64,000 nt of DNA from Onchocerca volvulus (GCA_000499405.2 HG738140.1:1052188-1116187), one strand, 5' to 3'; numbered from the stretch's first letter, positions 35,400-48,785 are shown. Notes: generated from the letters alone by a model not told the origin. A program made the numbers and translations.

Positions 35400-35640
35400 C
35401 ATACTATATCGCATAACTGAATTTCTTTGTCATAAGAAGACAAGATATTAAATTAGACGATTAAACTAACGTAGCACTAATTAAGCTTATCATCCTAATT
35501 TCTTTATCATAAGAAGCATTAAATAGGGTGACAAAGGCTAATAGCATTATTTAATAGTCTAATTTCTTTATCATAAGAAGATAAAGCCTTAAATTAGACA
35601 ATTAAACTAGTAATAATTAAGCTTGCTTTATTTTCTTCCA
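35400..35640. repeat. Three-copy tandem repeat of about 65-75 bp
   Basis: TAATTTCTTTATCATAAGAAG starts units at about 35420 (one base different), 35499 and 35559; units 1 and 3 also share AAATTAGACxATTAAACTA and AATTAAGCTT. It lies in the presumed intron between 35174 and 33376 of the metallophosphoesterase gene. The remaining intron DNA (33377-35173, 35237-36674) shows no other feature. Confidence 0.65.
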
Positions 35641-36674
35641 TCTGTAATATTTGAAAATGAAAATTCAGTATTCTGAAAAGACGAAGAAGAATGATGCAAT
35701 ACTTTATCATTATTTTTAAATGAAATAATCTTTCGTCTAATCTATTCTCATCAATCAAAAAATCTCCACTTTCTCCCTCACATTAGTTTAAAAAAAAAGA
35801 AGAAAAAATTTCGTAAGTGAGCATTTTTCGAACATTCATAGGAAGAAATCAGAAATTCCGAACAATTATTGATCATAAAAAATGAGTTGAATTTGAAAAA
35901 AAAAAAAAACGAAAATTAGCCAGAAAGATGAATTAGTCTCGGATACTAGCATTCGCTTCATGTGAAAATGTATCTATCTTAATCCTTCAAGCTAATAAAC
36001 CAAATATTGTACTTGTTGATTACAAATAAAAAAGTAAATAAAAGATCATTAGTTCGTCTAGCTATTTTCAATTTCAATGTTTTTTTTTTCTGAGCTTATA
36101 ATAATTTCTAAAAATTTTTCAAAAAAATTTCTTTTAAATCATTTTATAGTCATGAAATGGAGTCAATCACATGAAATCATACATGTGCTCAATCGTATAA
36201 AATCATTTTCATCATTTCATTTGTCATTAATAACATCTAAAAATTTGATCCATTAATTTAAAGATTATGATAGATAGATAGCATTCTTAAATGAAATGAA
36301 TAGCGTTCACATTGAAATGATTATTTGAAATGAATTTGAGAGTACAGATGAGAATAATAATTTTTTTAAAAATGAAAAAAATTTTTTTGAAAATGAAAAA
36401 AATGAACACACATATAGACATTAATACACATCCTTAAGATAATTATGAACATAAAATGTATTATTATCAATCATCATCAGACGGAAAATCTGTCATTAAA
36501 AGTCGAAAAACTAAGAAATAGCAAAATTGGACTGCCAAGAATACACTTTCAAAAAACGACTATGCATATGTTAGAACAAAAGATAACTAACATGTAATTC
36601 AATAAAAGATGGAAAATGCACTGATACATTGACAATGCCGATTATCTCACTGAACAAATATTATCTAAATTTAC

Positions 36675-36746
36675 TTGTTCGAAATGTGCACGCAGACGTA
36701 TTGCAACGCGTTTAGCAATTAATAATAAACTTGTAGTAATTGGGTA
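36675..36746 (-). CDS. Probable 5' exon, unknown upstream connection
   Basis: A 72-nt open stretch, PITTSLLLIAKRVAIRLRA then HFEQ, sits between AATATAG acceptor and CAA|GTAAAT donor, phase 0 on both sides, so it joins in frame to 35236-35174. No upstream start exon was identified before the LTR-like repeat at 37083. The amphipathic basic character would suit an N-terminal region but gives no function. Confidence 0.4.
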
Positions 36747-37082
36747 CTATATTAACATTGTGCCAATATATTACATTAGATTCATTTATCCTGTTGGAAT
36801 TCATTTTATGATTTTAAATTAAAAAATTGTTTCAGTTTTATAATTTTATGACCACTAATAATTTTTTCATTATTAATAGATTATGAAGAACATGATTTCG
36901 AATTACGGTAGTCACTATTTTATTTATGGCTTTTAAAAAATGGAATCATATTTTTTGGAAGAAAAACTTAAGTTATGAAAGATTAATGAGAAAATACTTT
37001 ACTTTTTGAAGGAAAATTTTGGAAAAAACTATTTTAATTGCCTATATAAATGTATCATTTCGATCAACATACAAGCTTCCAC

Positions 37083-37664
37083 TGTTTCTTTCTAATCGTG
37101 ACAAAATTATGGAGCTTGTTCTGTTTTTAGTTCTCACAGCTTTCCTCAATCCTGTTGTTTTAATCGGAAACAAGCCTCAAACTAGGGATAATAAATACTT
37201 TATTCTGATAAATTTGTTAGCCAGCGAATGCACAATTATATCTAAAATACTATTTCGATAATATCAAGAGGACAACTTTTATGAAGAGAACATAATACGA
37301 GAAAAGGAGATTTGCTTATGCAAGAAGAGAAAATCCAATACCACGAGATGGACCATTCGATTACTCATTCTTTGAAATGATTTTTGTGCTCAGAACCCTC
37401 ATCTTCTTCGTCGATAGAGGATGATGATATTATTTTCGGGCTGCAAGAAAGCTTCTTTGCTGTAGCAGCAGTATGCGCCTTTGTTAGTGCATGAGAATGT
37501 GCTTGTGGTTAGCGCATGATGAAAGAGAGCTCTTTTTTAAAGCTCATTGACTTAACAGGAAAAAAAAAATGATTTCACAATTAGCTAAGCAAATATGCAA
37601 TGTCAAATTTAAAATAAAAGGATCACTAGTTTTCTTCTTTTATCCTTGCAATTTCAGCGACACA
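37083..37664 (+). mobile_element. LTR-like dispersed repeat copy R4
   Basis: About 580 bp beginning TGTTTCTTTCTAATCGTG and ending CAGCGACACA, alignable with 2046-2625 end to end. Its SL1-complement position (37176-37197) is decayed. No target duplication is evident. It lies apart from the receptor duplication, showing that the repeat family is dispersed. The frame at 37019-37261 spans its border and is not a gene. Confidence 0.6.
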
Positions 37665-37836
37665 AATCATAGTAAGATTTTTGTAAATGAAAAATAAATT
37701 CCTTTATCCCGGGAATATGGAAAGCTGCTCATCGGAAATTCAATAAACTCTGAAAATCATTCTTTTGCAACCTAACAGTTGTAGGAATATTTTCTTTGCA
37801 AAATAACTTGGAAAAAAGGTCCAGTGTAAAGCAAAA

Positions 37837-38347
37837 TCAAGTGTAAAACGAGATTTCACATTCTAGTTTATCCAACTGCTGAAATGTTTTGGCTATCGGA
37901 GAAATGGAATCATACACATCAAAAACATTTAGGCTCATTTTATCAACTATTAAATTGTGAGCATGGCTATTTTCTGGCGGAATTTTGCTTTAAGAAGGTA
38001 ATTTAGAAATTTTTTAGTAAATAATGAAATTGATTATCACAATTGTCACACGCAATACACTTCTTGTCGCTTGTCATCAAAAATAGTTCATTGTAGTGCA
38101 GAACAAGAAAAGAAAATACCTTAAAATAACCACTTCCGATTATCGGACAGCTCATGAAGATAATTTATTAATTCACTTTTCAAATTCTTTTATCTATCCA
38201 ACATGCTTCAAATGAAAAATAACCTTAAAACTGCTTACGTTGAATTTTGCGACGTTCTCTAATTTCTCAAGATCAGCATTAATGGCTACTTTCAATTGAT
38301 CACTGTTGATGAATGGTGAGAGATTATTGTCTTTTTCATTTTTAAGA
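37837..38347 (-). other. Cluster of coding-like segments, unrecognised
   Basis: Three minus-strand segments look coding. At 38347-38239, LKNEKDNNLSPFINS then DQLKVAINADLEKLENVAKFN runs from a CTAG acceptor to a GTAAGC donor. At 38157-38003, a short frame contains KKCIACDNCDNQFHYL, a CxxCxxCxxxxH arrangement like the middle of a PHD or other zinc finger. At 37987-37837, ENSHAHNLIVDKMSLNVFDV then YDSISPIAKTFQQLDKLE runs to a stop. They could be exons or remnants of one gene, or 5' parts of the neighbouring metallophosphoesterase gene; phases do not settle it. From 38348 to 39788 nothing else is supported. Confidence 0.35.
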
Positions 38348-39788
38348 CTAGTGATGATTGGTTACTATAATTCTCTTTATCTTATTTTTTTTTTTTTTTT
38401 TTTTTGCAGAACTTTTGAAATTCGTTGTTATAGCAAATTGCCCTTCTCCTGACTTTATGTTAAAATGATAAAATAAAATTATTTGAATTTGTTTTTTGTC
38501 TAACATCATTTTTTCGATATAAAATACACATAAAATAATCAACAAGAATAAATCGTTAATTAAAAAATTCCAGGTGAAAAAATAAGTATTAAGTGATAAT
38601 TACATTTATTTATGAATATACATAAATTATCAAATCTTAAAATGCAAAAATATATTTAACTTTTACACCAGCTACATAACAAGTACAACTAGAATTATTT
38701 CAACCTGAAAAAAAAAAAAAAAGAGAAAGAGGAAAGAGAAGTTTGAACTTAAAGAATTAGTATTAATTAAGAAAATAACTAGACTTTATTTTAGTTTTTA
38801 TTGTATCATGCATGCAAACAATTGATAGAAAACATCTGTTTATTTCAGACATAAAATCGATTTACTAACATTAATGATCAGATATGTATCGCATATTTAT
38901 ATGTAATACAAATCAAGAACTGAAAGGAAAAAAAACTAGCGAAATGAGCGGAACATTTAATTGTGCAATTTTATTCTTCCATTTCTTGATTTGCGATTGC
39001 ATTTACAATGTCACTTTTCGCGAGATAACTTCTGCTATTGGATCGTAAATGGAAATAAAGAAACAACAATAAAAAAAAATATCGAGATATTGCGATGAAG
39101 AAATATAAGAAGTATGATATGATGTAAAAATGGTGGTCATTTAAAGTTCTGGAATTATCAAAATGAAGGCTTATCCAAAAGTTTCATTAATTAATTGGTG
39201 CGACATAATTTTTGTTAATTTGACAAATAAGTAAAACGAAACAAAAGATAAAAACAAGGGACATTTGATTTTTTATTAAATTTTTCATGTTCAAAAAGTT
39301 TTCTTTTTTTCGAAAATGATATGAAATGTATTAAAAAAGAAAATTTTTGCTGAATTATGCTTCTTTTTAATTTATCGAAATTTTTGCAAAAATAGAAGCA
39401 ATAAAGTTCATAATGTCAAAATTTGAAAATATCAATAAATACATATTTTTCTGGATTTTTTATTTTTGTTTGAAAAAAAATAGAATTTTAGTCAGATCAT
39501 CAATATATATATTATATTATATATATTATAAATATGTTATATCAGTTAAATAGTAGAGTAGAAATTTAATTAATATATACTCCTACGATTAAGAAAAACT
39601 CAATACATCCAAAATAGATTTAGCTTATATCTTTGTTTTGCATATTTTTCATCTTTTTAAATTTAATTTTTTTTTCCAGTTATATCTTTTATGACACTAA
39701 ATGATTGTGATTAGCTCTAATACTTCAATTTTATAAGTGAAAAATCTACGAAATACTAAAAGTCAATATTTCTTATCCGATCAACTTA

Positions 39789-42700
39789 TCAACCTCGAGG
39801 TTGATCGTACCGTAGTCCACTTATTTTTTGTGTGATCTCTTCAACATTAAACGTTTCCAAAATTGGTATACTGTCATTTTTTGATTGCTGAAATGAAAAA
39901 GATTTTTCGAAGTTTAAATACATATTATTATGCAAATAAAGAATTACTACAAATTCTCTACTATTATTTTCCATACGATAAATGATAGATTTTTCCGATG
40001 ATTAATTTGTTGTGATAAATTTTGATAAGATATTTAACCGAAAACAAATCAGCACAATCATTCCATTTTTCATCAGAAAATTTTCCTTTTATATTAAAAA
40101 TTTCATATGTAAACATATTTAAACATATATATGAAATTTTTGCTTTTGTATTAAATTTTTTCTTTCATATTTAAAATTCTATCTCTCTTCTATTCTCTTA
40201 TCTTTTTTTGCATTAATTCTTCCATATTTTTACTTTAATTTAATAATTCCAAATAAACAAATGAATTTAAGTTGAAATTTAATATGTTACTTTATATAAT
40301 TTATTTGCAACTTTTTCTCTTAGCAATTAAATGCTCGTAATTAAGTCTGTATTATCAGGAATTAATCTTTCTCCTTAAGCTCAAATTTATATACAAATTT
40401 CTTTTCTTATCACTAAATTTCAATTGAAACTTAAGTTTTAAATTGGAAAACTTATTGCAAAAAAAAAAAAAAACAAAAATACAAATTTAAACAAAAAAAA
40501 GAAAAATGGTACCCTGCAAAGAACTCCAATTGCTTTTCCATCAACTTGTTGATGCCAAATAGTGTAAGTGTTTGGATTCAGGAATAATGTATCGTATCCT
40601 TTGTAAACAAAAATACATCCAAGTGTTTTCACTATTGCTTTATCATTTTCAAGAACACATTCTTGTTCCACTTTCGATTGGTTCGTTTCTTGATACCTGT
40701 AAATTAAATTGATTAATTAATTAATTTTAACAATTCAAAACAACGAATACTATTAATTCAATTATTTGGTATCATTAATTAGTTGTTTTTTTATGATTTA
40801 TTTGACAAAAAAAAAAAAATCTACCATTTAAAAAGTATGCCGCAAATTATTAATATATTTTAATTAGCATCTCAATGTAATTTTTAAACATAATATGGAT
40901 TTTTTTTTTATATGATCAATTTTAATCAAATATGTTACATTTCTAATTTTCATTTGTTTTTTAAAAGAAAAAAATAAATTTCTTTCTAAAAAAATAAATC
41001 TTTTTTTTTCGGGATATCTGTTTTTAAATAAAATTATGTTTTCATTATCAGAGTGCTTGTATTAAGTGTTTTTTTAGGTAATTTCTTAGATATTTTTCAG
41101 GTAATTTTTTTAGATTTTTTTAGGTGTATATTTTTCTCAAGATTTTCAGCTGAATAATTGATAAATTACATCATTCAATATTATTTTATTTGTTTTGAAT
41201 AATTTTAGGTAAACTCTTGAGTAAAAGTTAAATTTACCATCTGCATCCGACGATTCTTTCTACGATTTTACCAGATTTATCACGTACGATGCAAGCAACC
41301 GGTTTATGACTAAATTTATCCGGTCGTACTTCACACATAAATACTGTATCATCTTTATAATACCGATCACCATCATACAGTGATGTATTTTTAAAATTAC
41401 ATCCGACGCAAATCTTCTGACAACGGCCATTTTCTATTTTACAGTAATAAATGAAATCGCCAACCTGAAATTTAGTAATTTTGTCATGAAATGAAGATAA
41501 AATATATCAGTTTCTAATGAAATCAGAATATTTGGAAAATTTATCAAACTTTCAAAACATTTCTCAATTAATAGATAATTAAAAAAAAAAAAAAAAAAGC
41601 AGAAATTCGAAAAAATTAACTTAATTAGCAATGCTTGAAAATAATCTTTCACCATATTTACATTCAGAAAAAAAAAGTATAGAACGGTTATAATCAGCCT
41701 CGTTTGTCGAAAAAAAGTTTCTTATGAGAAGAGTAAATCTAGCATTTTTAGGGAAATATTTTAAATGCCAAAATTGATCTAAATTTCAGTAAAATTTAAG
41801 CTGAAACTAACCGGCATAAAGAAATGTAAAAAGTTAAGTTTAAATTTCAAAAAAAAAAAGTTTTAACTTTTTCAAGTTTAAACTCTATTTTATGATATTT
41901 CGATTTAAAAAAACCCCTGCTGATTTAGGAAAATTTTTAAGCCAAATAATGGTTGCAAGTAGCAATTGATAATTCAAATTGTACTAATTTAAAAATTCCA
42001 TTCATCAATATATTTGTCAATTAGTAATTTTTCTGATTTCTGATCTCTGAATTCATTTTGCAACGGGTTCAGTCAAATTATTTTTTTTTCCGCCAAAATA
42101 GAAACAATTTAACTTTTGGATTTCAAAAGAAAGTTGAATTTTTTTATAAGATCTTCTAATTTAATGCAATTTTTTTAAAAATTTCCAAAATTTATTGCAA
42201 ATTTTTTTTTTAGCAAATTTCTGTCTCGACTCTTATTTTTGTTGAAATTCTAGATCCATCTTTATCACCAAATGTATGAAAAGCAATTATTGTTTCACAA
42301 AATTTTTCAGATTTCAGTTATTTTTGTTGAGTGAACGATTTCATTAAAATTAACTGAAGTTTGAAAATATTTGTGATAAAAAAATTTTAACTAATAATGT
42401 ATAAGAAATAAAAAGAAGGGAAACAAATGTTCAGTTAAGTTTAATACAATCGTTTATATAAGAAAATATATACTCTAAGATGAATCTTTTTATCTTAGAA
42501 TATATCATTATGATCAATTTCAAGATAAAATATTTCACGAAATGTTAAATGTTAGCATCAAATTAAAAATAAAAAGTTCTTGAAAGTTTTTTTCAAAAAA
42601 AAATTTTCAAAAAAATAAAACACAACAAAGAAGATTAATTATTTCAGTGAACATAGCAAAAAAAATGTACTAATTTTCAATTACACTTCTCAATGTGTAT

Positions 42701-45700
42701 AATAATTTCACAAAATATTTTTTATATTCATCCGCAAATAGAATAAAAACGTTTTAAAAGAATTGTGAAAATTGTGATAATCTTAGACATGATTCTCAGA
42801 TTTACCGTAACTATTGTTCACGATTTTCGTCATAAATTCCGTAAAAATACCAATAGAATTCCTAAAAAAAAAAAAAAACTTACAAAAACAAAAAGAATTA
42901 GGAATGGCTTTTTATATTTTACAATTTATGTCTTCTTTAAATGGATAATAAATTTTACAGATCAAATAAGAAAATATTTTGACCTTATTTGAAAGAAATA
43001 CAACAGTTAAACCAAATTATTCGCTTTCTAAAGAAGACGAGGAAACTGTTCAGCAAATAAAAGTGTATAATTTGTTATTTTAAATATAAATTTTCTAATA
43101 TATATAATAAGAAAATTTCCTTATCAATGATCTATTTATTTTCTTTTTTTGTAATCAAAATTACATTTCATCGTAATGAAATGAAGAACTAATTGTACCA
43201 GAAGAATTTGTGATCACTGAATAAAAATTTAAAAAAATAAATTTATGAATTGAATAATAGGAGTTTTTGATATGTAAAATAAGAAGTTTTCTTTTACAGT
43301 GCTTTATTGATGAATTAAAATGAAAATTTCAAGAAATTCAAAAGCGAGCTAATTTTGCAAATCAAAAGTTATTTTGATTTTTTGATAATAAAAGAAATAG
43401 TTTCAAAAATGCATTATACTTACTTGAATCCTAATTACTCGTAAGTATCTCTTTATATATCAAATAATTTTTCATATCATCACAATAATAATTAAATGCA
43501 ATTTTCAAACGATTAAAGTTGCTTTTATGAAAAAAAAGCGAAAAAAAGTAATTCGATTTAGAAGAACAATTTAAAATGATAAGAATTTTTTTTACCTTGT
43601 ACTGATTATTTGGAAACAAAAATTTGAGTTTTTCTAAATGAACCTTAAAAGTTGATTATAAAAAAAAAGGTCAGTACTTTAAAAATCAATAATTCAATTT
43701 TATTCATTATTTAATTACGCTGATATTTATAAACAAAAAATATGAAAGTTTTTGCATTTAGCGATTTGAAAAAAGGCTTACGAATACAATTAATAGTTTT
43801 TCAATTTTTCAAAATAATACTAAATAAAAAATCATGTAGATAATTCGGAATATTCATTTTCAACCAGAGTAAAAGATAGTGAAATTTTTAATTTTCATAA
43901 AATTTCCAATAAATATTTCCCAAAATCAATTTGTCTAATAGCTGCTATTTTATAGCACTTTAAACAGAATTTTGGCAAAATTTTATAAGAAATTTGGCTA
44001 ATTTCCTGAATTATTTTTTCATGCTCATTTAAAGTGCTGCATGCAATACAGTATGCATCTTTCATTTGCATGCAATACGGTGTGCATTTTTCATTTTCAT
44101 GCAATACAGTATGCATTTTCCATTTGCATGCAATTTTTATAACAGATTTACTGAAAATAGAAGGAAATGCATAATTGTAAATATTTTTAATATAGTAAAT
44201 TTAATTTATTCTGTCCTAATTTCAAATATTTACTTAATTTCATACAACAAATTTTTCTTTTTTTTTTTCGCAATATGTATTCTAAGATTTGATGTACTTG
44301 AACGAAAAGAAGATAATAATAAGAAATGCAAGATTCAATCAATTTCATTGTTAACCTTTTTTTTTGTTTTTGTTTTTTATTTTTTTGCTATGAACTGAAA
44401 TTATCAAAGATGTGGAAAAAAAAAGGATATATATTATGTTTATGTCAATGACAAATTCATTATCTCTTAGATTATTGTTCATGAAAAGATCAGTTCAGTT
44501 TCAATAGAAAAGATTACAAGTATGAAGTGATTTCAATTCGTCTATTTAATTTTCGGAATTAAGTTAATAAGCATTGAATTAAAATTCCTTTCAAGTAAAA
44601 TTAAATAATTTCTTTACTCAAATCAAATTAACAGTTATTCTTGATGACTCTTAATTTGTTTTAAAATACTAGTAAATGCTAAACTGAAAAAAAAAGTACA
44701 GTGTATGCAGTTTTGAATAATTCGTAAAAGATATTCATTTCCATATATTTCTTCACAAATTTCGAAATGTGAAATCATTCATTGAAAAATATTTTACACA
44801 TAAACAGTTAAGGAATTAAAAAAAAAAAAAAAAGAAAATAAGACTTTTAAGCCAAAATACTTTCGATAAAAAAATCATTCATTTGTTCTAATTTTATCTG
44901 CTACAGAAAATTATCAGAAGAAGAAGCAATTCATTTTCTATGAGAGGAAGCAATTCATTTTTCTCAATAAGCATGAATTTTTCAAGTTGAAAAAATTAGC
45001 TTTGATAAATGTTTAAAAGAAAAATGAAAAATGAAACAAGTTAAAATTGAAATGAACCAGAGAAAATGTATTCATTAATTTCTGTCAACTAACATTGAAT
45101 TTTAATTCTTACACAGTCATAATATCCAAAGTTAAATCAATCATAAGCGATAAAGGAAAAAAATGATGCAACTAATAGCTGAATAAGGAAACAAATTAAA
45201 ATTTGTTTATTAATAGATATATTTAATAAGTAATTTTTAAAATGATATTGAAAAACAGGAAAAAAGTGATAAATAATTTCTTTCTTTTCAGTATATTTTT
45301 CCATTTCTTTCCGCACAATTATTTAATTTATTAATATTTGGTAAAAAAAAAAAAAGAAAAAACTAACAGTCCATTCATCACCAATTTTATAATGAGATCC
45401 ATTATGAACACATCCAACTGAACACATTTGTACCGTACCATTGTATTTCTTTTGACACTGATATCTGAAAAGTAGAAAACATAATATTAATTGAGTCAAT
45501 TATGGTGATCATTGATTTTTTCTTAAATCAGGTAAAAGAAATCTTTGATAAGTTATATTTTGTTACTTTTCAGATCTACTTGATGAAAATAAGTGAGCAT
45601 CATAAATCCACAAAATCTTTCATGAAAAAAAAAAGAATATTTTGAGTTTCGATTTTTTTTGCTTTCTAAAATTTTAAAATTTTTAATGATTCAAAAAAAA

Positions 45701-48700
45701 AAAAAACAGTTCTTCTAATGCCATTAATTTATGGCAGTGTAATTTCTTTTCGGCTTTTCTTTTTCATCTTTTATTTTTTATTTTTTAAATATTAATTTAA
45801 AAGTACAGATTTCATTGGCGCACAAATATTAATTATAAGTAAAAATTGACAAATTTATTTTCTGATTTTAACAGCCATTACCTGAGAAAATAAATTTCAA
45901 AATAAGCAAAAAAAAAAATTGCACATTAATGTAAGTTCAAAATGATTTGATTTTCATGATGCACCTAAAATTGAGAAGACGAAAAAGTTTGAAAATACTT
46001 TATGTTTACGTTTAAAATGTTGAAATCGTTAGAAAAGTTTAGAACATTAATAATTAAACTAACCGTAAACTATCTTATCGAAAAAACTAAATCATTTAAC
46101 TTTGGTTTCGAATTGATGCAAATTTTTCTTTTAAAATTTTGCGAATGGCAAAATTTGACGAAAAAAAGCATGAAGTAATATCGCATTAAAAGCTATATCG
46201 TTAAAAGCGATATCGTTAAAAAAAAAAAAAAAAAAAAACCCTCAAAATGGTGTTTTAATACCGTATGTTTAATACCGTATAAATTCAATGAAGGCTGTTG
46301 ATCTAGCTTAGTCATAATAGCAAGACGAATCAATCTCCAAACTACAAACAAGAGGATTCATTCCCCACAATAATTTCATACATATTTCAAGAAAAAATTA
46401 TATAAACATGTCAAAATGAAATATTTAATTATGAAATTACATCAGTGTTAAAGAGAAATAAAATTATATCTCATCTTTAATTTCTTTTGCACTAATAAGA
46501 ACACTAATATAATGATGCTGCATACAGCACTGCTAGGCGATATTTGATAAAGGAAATGCAATTACGAATTTAAAAATGATTTCGAAAGGAAAAAAAAGGA
46601 GAAATGACATGTTAAAACAAACGTGTATTCGCCATAATCGTACATTTCATCGATCTTAATTCTTCGTGATTTATTGTGAGTTACGCNTAATTTCTTTTGC
46701 ACTAATAAGAACACTAATATAATGATGCTGCATACAGCACTGCTAGGCGATATTTGATAAAGGAAATGCAATTACGAATTTAAAAATGATTTCGAAAGGA
46801 AAAAAAGGAGAAATGACATGTTAAAACAAACGTGTATTCGCCATAATCGTACATTTCATCGATCTTAATTCTTCGTGATTTATTGTGAGTTACGCAACCG
46901 CCAATTTCAACTCTTAAATATGGTCCGTCGGGTTTACATTCAAACCAATACATATGCTGGAATGCGAATTTTAATTACAAAAGAAGAAAATTGCAAATTA
47001 ATTTGAGAATAAAAATTAGAAATTGCAATACATTCTTACTCTAATACTCACAACTGTCTTAAAAATATTTTACAATATATAAAAATATTGATAATAGAGC
47101 TATTAATAAGATAGATTCTTTCTGATACAGTATATGAGCAGTAAAGTGTAATTGTTATCAGTGTTTCAATTTATTCAAACAAATTCTTCATCTGATGTTT
47201 CACGTATGCTTAGAAGTCTACCTGATCATCCTCCCATGTTTCATTAATCTTGTATCGTTCATTTTCTTTTGGCACACAAGCCGAAAATTCAAATTGTAAA
47301 TAACCATTTTTATCAAGAATACATTCAATTTCATAACCATTTTCCACAAATTTATCACCAATATATAATTCATCACGGTTTGGTGTAAAACAACCTTTCG
47401 GTTGCAATGCACCATCATTACATATGTACCAATATTTTCCTAAAAAAACAAAAAAAAAAAAAAAATTTCGAAAATGGTTATGTTTCTAACAATTTTAAAT
47501 CGACTTTCCAAGTGCTCAACTTTTCATAGATAATAAGCTGATTTGTAATATGCAAATTAATATAAATTAAGGATACAGAAAATGCAATAAATTTTTAATC
47601 AGTTAATAAAGTTTTAAGCTATCATATCCATATTCGAATATAATTCCTACAGGATAAAATTATCGCGAAAGAAAGATACGATTTTTAGTAATAAGTTCAA
47701 TTACAAAAGTTTTCTTTCTACTGTATAATAAAACTTGTTAATATTAAAGAGTTGCCAAATTTTTGAAGTTCACACCCGGTGAAATAATGTTCAGTTACTT
47801 GTTTTCAAATTTTTTTTAGTCTTATATCTAACAGAAAGTTTTTCAATTAATTATTTTGACAATTCGATGCAGTTAGGAAAAAAAATGTTGAATCTTTTAA
47901 TTTTTCTATTCATTTCTGGAGAGAGAAATAGGTAACTGTCACTTTAATATTTATAATAATTTTGCAAGAATTACATGCGTTTAACTAAATATGCGTGGCG
48001 AAATAGATATAAGGAATAGGAGAACTAATAATAATCTATCAAAATAAAAATTTAAATGTTCGTTGTTCATTTCCTTACAACGTTCCAAGTTCTTCATCGA
48101 GTGGTTTGAAATTTTGAAACACTGTTTCATTCGAATAGCGCGTTTTTATATAGATAAGGAACATGAAGAAGAACTTTCGAAGATTTAAGATTTTAAACAA
48201 ACGAATATTTACATTTTTATTTTTTTTAGACTTTGTCAGCCCAGCTAGTAATAATAATAGATAGGAAAAGGTCCATGAATGATATCCATCTCATTAGTGA
48301 TTGATCTTATTTTAGATTGAATTTTGAAAATGAAATTTCATCATCTTTTCCAAAAATCTTAATAGGCATATTTGATCGTACAAAACAAAAACAAAAAAGT
48401 TAAAAATAGATTACTTCTAAGACAATTTTTAATTAATTTAATTTTTCCAATAATTCATGAGAAATCAAAAAAAGAGCACAATTTTGATTTCAACTTTACG
48501 ACTACATTTAATACCTAAAGTTTGCAATTTAAAATTACGAATGTGTTTAATATAAATTACAATTTTTTATTTTACTATGATTTACTCAATTATTTGGATT
48601 AGAAAAGAAGCAAAAAATGAAATAAAGAGCAAAAGTAAACCTCGATTGATACGATCATCATGATTGAACCAACGAGCAGATTTACCATTACCAGATGACC

Positions 48701-48785
48701 AACATCGTCGCTTTTCTGAATCCGATAAATTTCCGTTTGCTGTGATGATGAACAAAGAGATAATCCAAAAAAGATATCGAAACAT
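39789..48785 (-). CDS. Secreted MIG-18-like cysteine-rich protein, seven exons
   Basis: Minus-strand exons 48785-48641, 47439-47222, 46956-46832, 45464-45368, 41464-41238, 40696-40513 and 39887-39789 are all in phase and give 364 residues with stop TGA. Residues 1-18 (MFRYLFWIISLFIITANG) form a signal peptide and no membrane segment follows. The mature protein has repeated blocks of the type GDxxxxGxYxYxC...C, such as NRGKYWYICNDG, IGDKFVENGYEIEC, HMYWFECKPDG, DYGEYTYQC, IGDEWTVGDFIYYC and DDTVFMCEV. This resembles the fibronectin-type-I-like domain of the nematode MIG-18 family, extracellular proteins linked to cell migration in C. elegans. The family name is from recall of the pattern. Intron 4 is about 3.9 kb. 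The duplicated segment around the N at 46687 overlaps exon 3. Confidence 0.8.
44036..44135. repeat. Three-copy 30-bp tandem repeat with palindromic core
   Basis: Units of the form TGCATGCAATACAGTATGCAT with a TTTCATTTG-type spacer repeat three times within the large fourth intron of the MIG-18-like gene. Each unit is partly self-complementary (TGCATGCA; ATACxGTAT). The spurious reading frames on both strands (43895-44116 and 44066-44398) reflect it. Confidence 0.7.
46478..46895. repeat. 208-209 bp direct duplication flanking a single N
   Basis: 46478-46686 and 46688-46895 are identical except for one A in a homopolymer (8 versus 7), and the only ambiguous base of the window, N at 46687, lies exactly between them. 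This is the signature of an assembly join where overlapping ends were not merged. The duplicate contains the 3' part of exon 3 of the MIG-18-like gene; the complete exon is on the right copy. Confidence 0.85.
48035..48248 (+). mobile_element. Small non-autonomous Helitron in intron 1
   Basis: Starts TCTATCAAAATAAAAATTT after A, ends CAGCCCAGCTAG before T, 214 bp. Internal blocks CGTTCCAAGTTCTTCATCGA and the TTTCGAAGATTTAAGATTTT stretch match the 3550-3761 element and the large Helitron. The subterminal GGCC palindrome is lost. It lies between exons 1 and 2 of the MIG-18-like gene, in the opposite orientation to the gene. Confidence 0.75.

Noticed and set aside
46562..46771. Frame crossing the N
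   Set aside because: It reads through the duplicated assembly join; the real exon is at 46832-46956.
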